From a bacterium (GTDB lineage: Bacteria; Patescibacteriota; Patescibacteriia; JAACEG01), in contig JALULG010000024.1 of NCBI GenBank assembly GCA_027040785.1, positions 1 to 5,588 on the forward strand: a DNA stretch of 5,588 nucleotides, read 5' to 3'. The position numbers and the translations under genes were made by a program. The notes under the pieces were generated by a model. It did no database searches and was not told the DNA's origin. It saw nothing but the letters and a program-made list of their open reading frames with translations. Below, in pieces: positions 1 to 4,888 of the stretch (positions are counted from its first letter, which is position 1; each line of letters opens with the position of its first letter).

Positions 1-331
1 AATTCAAACTCATTAAACTATCAACCGTTTTCGGAGTTGGCGAAACAATATCAATCAGTCTTTTGTGAATTCTCATTTCATACTGATCTCGAGAATCTTT
101 ATGAACAAAAGTTGATCTTAAAACAGTATGTTTCTTAATCTCAGTTGGTAAAGGAATAGGACCTTTTACTTTTGCTCCCGATCTCTCGGCGGTATCAATA
201 ATGGTTTTCGTGGATTGATCAATTATCTTACTGTCAAAAGCCTTAATTTTAATTCTGATTCTCGGCCCTTGAGCAGTTGCCTCCGCTGAATTATTGATTT
301 CGTTGTTTTTGCTTTCTTTCTTGTCTGCCAT
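1..331 (-). CDS. rpsJ: 30S ribosomal protein S10, 3'-truncated by window edge
   Basis: Reading down from the ATG at 331-329, 110 codons stay open to the left edge. The core from residue 23 (PRIRIKIKAFDSKIIDQ) is S10, with the GAKVKGPIPLPT loop at 53-63, KDSRDQYEMRIHKRLIDI at 78-95 and SPTPKTVDSLMSLN at 97-110. About a dozen C-terminal residues are missing compared with E. coli S10. S10 is a 30S head protein and, as NusE, partners NusB in transcription antitermination (family knowledge). The protein has about 20 extra polar N-terminal residues (Asn, Glu, Lys, Ala rich) before the usual start of the fold. The ATG is the only sensible start; it has no Shine-Dalgarno, only an A-rich run. It follows tuf after 67 bases and normally heads the S10 operon. 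The gene call is secure; the 3' end lies outside the window. Confidence 0.96.
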   Translation of the reverse strand, partial: MADKKESKNNEINNSAEATAQGPRIRIKIKAFDSKIIDQSTKTIIDTAERSGAKVKGPIPLPTEIKKHTVLRSTFVHKDSRDQYEMRIHKRLIDIVSPTPKTVDSLMSLN

Positions 332-360
332 GTTTTTATTTTTATTATTTATATTTTATT

Positions 361-390
361 TTCGGCTCCACTCTTTTGAGTGGAGCCGAA
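361..390 (-). other. strong stem-loop between tuf and rpsJ, no U-tract
   Basis: A perfect inverted repeat: TTCGGCTCCACTC at 361-373, four-base loop at 374-377, GAGTGGAGCCGAA at 378-390. The stem is 13 bp with 8 G:C pairs, a GC island in an AT spacer, and starts 8 bases after the tuf stop. In the transcribed (minus) direction the stem is followed by an A-rich, not U-rich, run, so it is not a canonical intrinsic terminator. On the plus strand it is followed by a mixed A/T run, which is only weakly terminator-like. It could be a partial terminator, an RNA-processing or 3'-end stability element separating tuf from rpsJ expression. The structure is directly visible; its role is inferred. Confidence 0.75.
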
Positions 391-398
391 TTAAATAT

Positions 399-1589
399 TT
401 ATTTAATAATTTTTGAAACAACTCCGGCTCCGACGGTTCTTCCACCTTCACGAATAGCAAATTTTTGTTTTTCTTCCAAAGCTACCGGAGCAATTAATTT
501 AATGGTTAATTTTACGGTATCGCCCGGCATAACCATATCTGTTCCTTCCGGCAAAGTTACTTCTCCGGTAATATCGGTAGTTCTAACATAAAATTGAGGT
601 TTATAACCTTTAAAGAAAGGTTTATGTCTACCACCTTCTTCTTTGCTTAAAACATATACTTCCGCTTCAAATTCAGTATGAGGAGTAACACTACCCGGTT
701 TTGCCAAAACTTGTCCTCTGGAAACTTCATCTTTTTTAATTCCACGGAGCAAAATTCCGGCATTATCACCGGCTCGCCCCTCGTCTAATTGCTTATTAAA
801 CATTTCCACTCCGGTAACGGTTGTTTTTTGAGTATCTTTTATACCAACGATTTCCACTTCTTCTCCAACTTTAATCACACCTCTTTCAATTCTTCCAGTT
901 ACTACGGTACCACGTCCTTCGATTGAAAAAATATCTTCAATTGGCATTAAGAACGGTTGGTCAACCGGACGTTGAGGTTCCGGAATAAACTCATCTACGG
1001 CTTTCATTAATTCCATAATAGGTTTGGCAGCTTCTTCGTCTTCCGGATGTTCCAAAGCTTTTAAAGCTGAACCTCTGATAATAGGGGTTTTATCTCCCGG
1101 GAAGTCATATTTGTTTAAAAGATCTCTAATTTCTTCTTCCACCAAATCAACCAATTCAGGTTCTTCAACTTGATCAATTTTGTTTAAGAAAACAACAATT
1201 GAAGGAACACCAACTTGTCTGGCCAAAAGAATATGCTCTCTAGTTTGAGGCATAGGACCATCAGTTGCGGCAACCACCAAAATAGCGCCATCCATTTGAG
1301 CCGCGCCGGTAATCATATTTTTAACATAATCGGCATGACCCGGACAATCAACGTGAGCATAGTGTCTTTTTTCGGTTTCGTACTCAACGTGAGCGGTAGC
1401 GATGGTAATACCACGTTCTTTTTCTTCAGGCGCAGCATCAATTTGGTCAACGCTTTTTTGGGAAGCGCTTAAACCTTTTGCATTAAAAACTTTTAAAATA
1501 GCTGCGGTTAAAGTTGTTTTCCCATGATCAACATGACCAATGGTTCCAATGTTTACATGGGGTTTTGTTCTTTCAAATTTTTCTGCCAT
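399..1589 (-). CDS. tuf: Translation elongation factor Tu
   Basis: 396 residues, against 394 in E. coli. EF-Tu carries aminoacyl-tRNA to the ribosomal A site as a GTP complex in the cytoplasm. The GTPase domain shows the P-loop GHVDHGKT (18-25), switch I RGITIA (59-64), DCPGH (81-85, with the catalytic His85), NKID (136-139) and SAL (174-176). Domains 2 and 3 follow, with GRGTVVTGRIERG, EEGGRHKPFFKGYKPQFYVRTTD and the C-terminal FAIREGGRTVGAGVV. All are intact. The start chosen is the ATG at 1589-1587, because MAEKFERTKPHVN is the family N-terminus and AAGGAG lies 9 bases upstream. An in-frame extension to a TTG at 1652 would translate a structured leader and is rejected. The gene sits downstream of fusA with its own promoter and leader, so it can be expressed beyond readthrough from rpsL. 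Stop is TAA. Confidence 0.98.
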   Translation of the reverse strand: MAEKFERTKPHVNIGTIGHVDHGKTTLTAAILKVFNAKGLSASQKSVDQIDAAPEEKERGITIATAHVEYETEKRHYAHVDCPGHADYVKNMITGAAQMDGAILVVAATDGPMPQTREHILLARQVGVPSIVVFLNKIDQVEEPELVDLVEEEIRDLLNKYDFPGDKTPIIRGSALKALEHPEDEEAAKPIMELMKAVDEFIPEPQRPVDQPFLMPIEDIFSIEGRGTVVTGRIERGVIKVGEEVEIVGIKDTQKTTVTGVEMFNKQLDEGRAGDNAGILLRGIKKDEVSRGQVLAKPGSVTPHTEFEAEVYVLSKEEGGRHKPFFKGYKPQFYVRTTDITGEVTLPEGTDMVMPGDTVKLTIKLIAPVALEEKQKFAIREGGRTVGAGVVSKIIK

Positions 1590-1598
1590 TTTTTTATT

Positions 1599-1604
1599 CT
1601 CCTT
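1599..1604 (-). promoter_or_regulatory. Shine-Dalgarno site of tuf
   Basis: The minus strand reads AAGGAG, 9 bases before the tuf ATG. It fixes the tuf start. It is the only strong Shine-Dalgarno among the five genes whose start region is in the window, and it begins on the base right after the closing stem of the leader RNA (1605-1613). Confidence 0.9.
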
Positions 1605-1685
1605 ATAAGCAACCTCTTCATTTGCGGGAGCGCAAAAATATCCCTTTCGCAAATAAAGGGTGAAGAGTTTTACCCAGTTGCTTAT
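1605..1685 (-). promoter_or_regulatory. structured tuf leader RNA (candidate three-way junction)
   Basis: On the minus-strand transcript four perfect stems nest together. P1 pairs ATAAGCAAC (1685-1677) with GTTGCTTAT (1613-1605), 9 bp. P2 pairs CTCTTCA (1667-1661) with TGAAGAG (1620-1614), 7 bp. P3 pairs CCCTTT's partner arms at 1660-1655 and 1647-1642, 6 bp with a 7-base loop. P4 pairs TTTGCG (1636-1631) with CGCAAA (1626-1621), 6 bp with loop CTCC. P2 meets P1 on one side with no gap, and P3 and P4 both abut P2, leaving only a 5-base P3-P4 linker and a 9-base bulge TGGGTAAAA (1676-1668). The foot of P1 touches the tuf Shine-Dalgarno. This arrangement suggests translational control of EF-Tu, by protein binding, ligand or temperature; the mechanism is inferred. 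I do not recognise it as a known riboswitch or ribosomal-protein leader. Confidence 0.7.
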
Positions 1686-1722
1686 TTATTAATTATTAAT
1701 TAATTATTATTTAACTTTTAAA

Positions 1723-1750
1723 AGTCTAACACATTTTTAAATTTTGTCAA
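1723..1750 (-). promoter_or_regulatory. tuf promoter, extended -10 sigma70 type
   Basis: The minus strand has a perfect -35 TTGACA (1750-1745), a 16-base spacer and TAGACT (1728-1723) as -10, four of six to consensus, preceded by TGT, which gives an extended -10 (TGn). It lies in the fusA-tuf spacer, 9 bases after the fusA stop. Transcription would begin near 1716, giving a leader of roughly 125 bases: a 33-base A/T-only stretch (1682-1714) and then the folded element. A 12-base palindrome ACTTTT/AAAAGT (1714-1725) covers the -10 and start region. The -35 and spacer nearly duplicate the rpsL promoter. Confidence 0.78.
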
Positions 1751-1759
1751 GAAAGCTCC

Positions 1760-3853
1760 CTACTTCTTTTCTTTACCTTCAATTATTTCATCGGTTATAT
1801 TTTTCGGAGCTTCAGCGTAATTGGAAAATTCCATTGAATAAGAAGCTCTTCCTTGTGTCATGGAACGTAATTGAGTGGCATAACCAAACATTTCCGACAA
1901 AGGAACTTTTGCTTTAATCAATTTAACTTTTAATCCTCCGTAACTTCTATCCTCCATTTCTTCTATCTGACCTCTTTTAGAGTTTAAATCTCCGATCACG
2001 TCCCCCATAAATTCTTCCGGAGTTGTTACATCAACTTTCATTATCGGCTCCAACAAAACCGGATCCGCCTCTTTAGCGGCCGCTTGAAAAGCTTTATTAG
2101 CGGCAATTTTAAAAGCAACCTCAGATGAATCAACCTCATGATAAGAACCATCGTAAACAACCGCTTTAATATTTATCATTGGATAACCGGCCACAACACC
2201 GTTGGTAATAGCTTCTTTAACACCCTTTTCAATCGCCGGAATATAATCATTCGGGATAACTCCTCCTTTAATTTCACTGGCGAATTCAAATTCTTTATCT
2301 TTATCATCCAAAACTTCCAATCTTAACCAACAATCACCATATTGTCCGCGACCACCGGATTGATGAACGTATTTTCCTTGAGCTTGAGCTGTTTTTCTAA
2401 TAGTTTCCTTATAGGCAACTTGCGGTTGACCAATATTAGCTTCAACTTTAAATTCTCTTTTCATTCTGTCAATAATAATATCCAGATGCAATTCACCCAT
2501 ACCGGAAATAATTGTTTGTCCGGTTTCTTCATCGGTTCGCACCCTGAAAGTCGGATCTTCCTCAGCCAGTTTTTGCAAAGCCACCCCCATTTTCTCTTGA
2601 TCGGACTTTGTTTTTGGTTCAATAGCAACTGAAATAACCGGCGTTGGAAAACTAATTGTTTCCAATAAAACCGGACGTTTTACATCTGTCAAAGAATGGC
2701 CGGTAAAAGTTTTCTTAAAACCAACCGCGGCGGCAATTTCACCGGCATAAACTTCTTGAACCTCCTCTCTGTCATTGGCATGCATTTTCATAATACGACC
2801 AACCCTTTCTTTTTCTCCGGTGTTAACATTTAAAACATAAGAACCGGCCTTTAAAGTTCCGGAATAAACTCTAAAAAAACATAATTTCCCGACATAAGGA
2901 TCAACCGCAATTTTAAAAGCCAAAGCCGTAAAAGGCTCATCATCCGAAGGATTAATCATAATCTTCTTTTCCGGATCTTTTGGATCAACACCTTCTAAAG
3001 GAGGTAAATCAACCGGAGATGGTAAATATTCAACCACGGCATCCAATAAAAATTGAACACCTTTATTCTTAAGAGCGGTCCCACAAAGAACCGGAACAAT
3101 AGAATTGTTAATAACGGCTTTTCGTAAAGTTTTTTTCAATTCTTCATTGCTAATTTCTTTTCCTTCCAAATATTTATTCATCATCTCTTCATCGTTTTCA
3201 ACAATGGCCTCTACCAATTCCGCTCTATATTTTTCCGCTTTTTCTTTTAAATCTTCCGGAATTTCTTCTATTTCCCATTTGGTCCCCATATCGTCTTTGT
3301 AAATAGCGGCTTTCATTTCAATTAAATCAACAATACCTTTAAAATCGGCTTCCGCGCCAACCGGCAATTGAATAGGATAAGCATTTTTAGTTAATCTTTC
3401 GTGAATGGTTTTCAGGTCATAATAAAAGTCGGCCCCGGTTCTGTCTAATTTATTAATAAAAGCTAATCTTGGCACTTTAAATTTATCGGCTTGACGCCAA
3501 ACCGTTTCCGATTGCGGTTCAACTCCGGCGACCCCATCAAAAATAACCACTCCTCCATCCAAAACCCTCAATGCTCTTTGGACTTCAGCGGTAAAATCAA
3601 TATGTCCCGGAGTATCAATTATATTAATGTTATGATCTTTCCAAAAACAAGTGGTGGCCGCCGAAGTAATGGTAATACCTCTTTCTCTTTCTTGTTCCAT
3701 CCAATCCATTTCTGCGGCGCCTTCGTGAACTTCTCCAATTTTATGTTTTTTCCCGGTATAATATAAAATACGCTCTGTCACCGTTGTTTTTCCAGCGTCA
3801 ATGTGAGCGATAATTCCAATATTTCTTAGTTTTTCCAAAGGATATTCTCTCAT
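1760..3853 (-). CDS. fusA: Translation elongation factor G
   Basis: 697 residues, the usual EF-G size. EF-G is the ribosomal translocase GTPase and, with RRF, also helps recycle ribosomes. The G domain has AHIDAGKTT (16-24), RGITIT (58-63), DTPGH (80-84), NKLD (134-137) and the CGTAL G5-like loop near 258. Domain II follows, then domain III with SGMGELHLDI near 449-458, domain IV with SGGRGQYGD at 499-507, and domain V ending in GYATQLRSMTQGRASYSMEF. No domain is missing or broken. The start is the ATG at 3853-3851, giving the family-typical MREYPLEKLRNIGIIAHIDAGKTT. No Shine-Dalgarno precedes it; the ATG follows an A5T5 run. It lies 37 bases after rpsG and is probably transcribed from the rpsL promoter. 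The stop is TAG, whereas the other genes with a visible stop end in TAA. It is an ordinary EF-G rather than a tetracycline-resistance paralogue, given the str operon context. Confidence 0.98.
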   Translation of the reverse strand: MREYPLEKLRNIGIIAHIDAGKTTVTERILYYTGKKHKIGEVHEGAAEMDWMEQERERGITITSAATTCFWKDHNINIIDTPGHIDFTAEVQRALRVLDGGVVIFDGVAGVEPQSETVWRQADKFKVPRLAFINKLDRTGADFYYDLKTIHERLTKNAYPIQLPVGAEADFKGIVDLIEMKAAIYKDDMGTKWEIEEIPEDLKEKAEKYRAELVEAIVENDEEMMNKYLEGKEISNEELKKTLRKAVINNSIVPVLCGTALKNKGVQFLLDAVVEYLPSPVDLPPLEGVDPKDPEKKIMINPSDDEPFTALAFKIAVDPYVGKLCFFRVYSGTLKAGSYVLNVNTGEKERVGRIMKMHANDREEVQEVYAGEIAAAVGFKKTFTGHSLTDVKRPVLLETISFPTPVISVAIEPKTKSDQEKMGVALQKLAEEDPTFRVRTDEETGQTIISGMGELHLDIIIDRMKREFKVEANIGQPQVAYKETIRKTAQAQGKYVHQSGGRGQYGDCWLRLEVLDDKDKEFEFASEIKGGVIPNDYIPAIEKGVKEAITNGVVAGYPMINIKAVVYDGSYHEVDSSEVAFKIAANKAFQAAAKEADPVLLEPIMKVDVTTPEEFMGDVIGDLNSKRGQIEEMEDRSYGGLKVKLIKAKVPLSEMFGYATQLRSMTQGRASYSMEFSNYAEAPKNITDEIIEGKEKK

Positions 3854-3890
3854 AAAAATTTTTAATGATTTTAAGATAAATTATTTAATA

Positions 3891-4361
3891 TTAATATCTG
3901 GCAAAATGAGCAAAAGCTTTGTTTGCTTCCGCCATTCTTTGAACGTCCTCTTTTTTCTTAATAGCAGCCCCTTCTTCGTTTGAAGCATCAATCAATTCTA
4001 AGGCCAATTTTTCTTTCATAGGCACACCTTTTCTGTTTTTAGCGGCCTCTATTATCCAACGACTGGCTAATTGAAATTTTCTGGTTCCTTTTACCAACAT
4101 AGGAACTTGATAATTTGCCCCACCGACACGACGTCCTTTTACTTCAACAAAAGGGGTAACGTTTTTAATCGCTTTTTCAAAAATTTCCAAAGGATCGTTT
4201 TTTGTTTTTTGAGAAATAATCTCAAAAGAACCGTAAACGATTTTTTCAGCCACCGTTTTTTTACCTCTTTCCATTATATAGTTGATGAATTTCGCTATAT
4301 TAACATTATTGAATTTGGTATCCGGTTTGATTTTTCTTTTTGGAGCTTGTTTTCCTCTCAT
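3891..4361 (-). CDS. rpsG: 30S ribosomal protein S7
   Basis: 156 residues. S7 nucleates assembly of the 30S head on 16S rRNA and lies near the E site. Visible family features are the N-terminal basic arm (MRGKQAPKRKIKPD), the helix KFINYIMERGKKTVAEKIVY (24-43), the signature GRRVGGANYQVP (76-87), RWIIEAAKNRKG near 101-112 and the C-terminal KKKEDVQRMAEANKAFAHFARY. It has no long C-terminal tail, as in shorter S7 versions. The ATG at 4361-4359 gives a normal N-terminus; no Shine-Dalgarno is present, and the ATG directly follows AAAAAGTTTTT. It sits 22 bases after rpsL and 37 before fusA, so it is part of the same transcript. In E. coli S7 represses its own operon by binding the rpsL-rpsG spacer; this 22-base spacer looks too short to hold that structure. 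Confidence 0.97.
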   Translation of the reverse strand: MRGKQAPKRKIKPDTKFNNVNIAKFINYIMERGKKTVAEKIVYGSFEIISQKTKNDPLEIFEKAIKNVTPFVEVKGRRVGGANYQVPMLVKGTRKFQLASRWIIEAAKNRKGVPMKEKLALELIDASNEEGAAIKKKEDVQRMAEANKAFAHFARY

Positions 4362-4383
4362 AAAAACTTTTTAAATTATTATA

Positions 4384-4803
4384 TTATTTTTTTTCTTTTT
4401 TAGTTCCATATAAACTTCGTCCTTGTTTTCTACCTTCAACACCCTGAGTATCATAAACACCACGAACAATATGATATCTGACACCCGGCAAATCAGCCAC
4501 TCTTCCACCTCTAATCAAAACAATAGAGTGTTCTTGTAAATTATGACCAATTCCGGGGATATAAGCGGTTACTTCCATACCGTTAGAAAGTCTGACCCTG
4601 GCAATTTTACGCAAAGCCGAATTCGGTTTTTTCGGAGTAGTGGTTGTCACTTTCAAACAAACACCACGCTTAAAAGGACTTCCTTTTGGCAATTCTCTGG
4701 ATTTTCTTTTTAATATATTCAAGGTTGTTCTAAGGGCGGGAGTTTTACTTTTTTTAATAATTTTTTTTCGCCCTTTTCTGACTAATTGATTTATTGTAGG
4801 CAT
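4384..4803 (-). CDS. rpsL: 30S ribosomal protein S12
   Basis: 139 residues, 15 more than E. coli S12. S12 sits at the decoding centre and influences fidelity and streptomycin response. The N-terminus MPTINQLVRKGRKK is typical. A basic insertion at residues 25-44, between PAL and KRGVC, is about 20 residues where E. coli has five and accounts for the whole length difference; long-type S12 proteins are common outside proteobacteria. The core has TTTTPKKPNSALRK (53-66), with Lys58 equal to E. coli K42, then GHNLQEHSIVLIRGGRV (86-102) and DLPGVRYHIVRG (104-115). Residue 103 is Ala where E. coli has K87, a streptomycin-related position. The ATG at 4803-4801 is the start; no Shine-Dalgarno is visible. 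It is the first gene of the operon proper, with its own promoter at 4857-4884. Confidence 0.97.
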   Translation of the reverse strand: MPTINQLVRKGRKKIIKKSKTPALRTTLNILKRKSRELPKGSPFKRGVCLKVTTTTPKKPNSALRKIARVRLSNGMEVTAYIPGIGHNLQEHSIVLIRGGRVADLPGVRYHIVRGVYDTQGVEGRKQGRSLYGTKKEKK

Positions 4804-4828
4804 AATTTTTATACAAATAAAATAAAAG

Positions 4829-4848
4829 AGGTAAAGCGTTTATTACCT
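4829..4848 (-). other. weak hairpin in the rpsL leader
   Basis: The leader transcript can pair AGGTAA with TTACCT (6 bp, 8-base loop), only two G:C pairs, just downstream of the predicted transcription start near 4850. A U-rich stretch follows it (down to about 4814), so a weak attenuator is conceivable, but the stem is marginal. It occupies a roughly 47-base leader with no Shine-Dalgarno. Confidence 0.35.
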
Positions 4849-4856
4849 TGATTATC

Positions 4857-4884
4857 ATTAAAACATATTTTTAAAATATGTCAA
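4857..4884 (-). promoter_or_regulatory. rpsL (str operon) promoter, extended -10 sigma70 type
   Basis: The minus strand has a perfect -35 TTGACA (4884-4879), a 16-base spacer ending in TGT (extended -10), and TTTAAT (4862-4857), five of six to the -10 consensus. It begins 4 bases past the stop codon of the upstream PAP2 gene and 54 bases before the rpsL ATG. The spacer is largely a palindrome: ACATATTTT and AAAATATGT arms around one base (4863-4881). It would drive rpsL-rpsG-fusA and probably read on into tuf. No terminator separates it from the PAP2 gene. Confidence 0.78.
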
Positions 4885-4888
4885 GAAT

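Noticed and set aside
332..360. A possible -10 (TATAAA) for a promoter just before rpsJ
   Set aside because: No -35 at a suitable distance; the upstream position falls in the hairpin, and TATAAA is expected by chance in A/T-only sequence.
1559..1623. A small reading frame starting at the ATG in the tuf leader (about 22 codons, overlapping the tuf start out of frame)
   Set aside because: No Shine-Dalgarno, buried in predicted stems P2 and P4, and no codon bias or repeat that would mark a leader peptide.
1590..1652. In-frame N-terminal extension of EF-Tu from a TTG at 1652
   Set aside because: It would translate the folded leader and the Shine-Dalgarno itself, has no family counterpart, and the ATG at 1589 has an ideal Shine-Dalgarno.
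4362..4383. An E. coli-like S7 autoregulatory site between rpsL and rpsG
   Set aside because: The spacer is only 22 bases of A/T-rich sequence, with no stem-loop of the needed kind.
376..4403. Plus-strand open frames within tuf, fusA, rpsG and rpsL
   Set aside because: They lie opposite strongly conserved minus-strand genes, show no recognisable domains and have the composition expected of antisense shadows.
4851..4856. GATAAT as an alternative -10 for rpsL
   Set aside because: It would need a 22-base spacer from TTGACA; TTTAAT at 16 bases with an extended -10 matches the tuf promoter design better.
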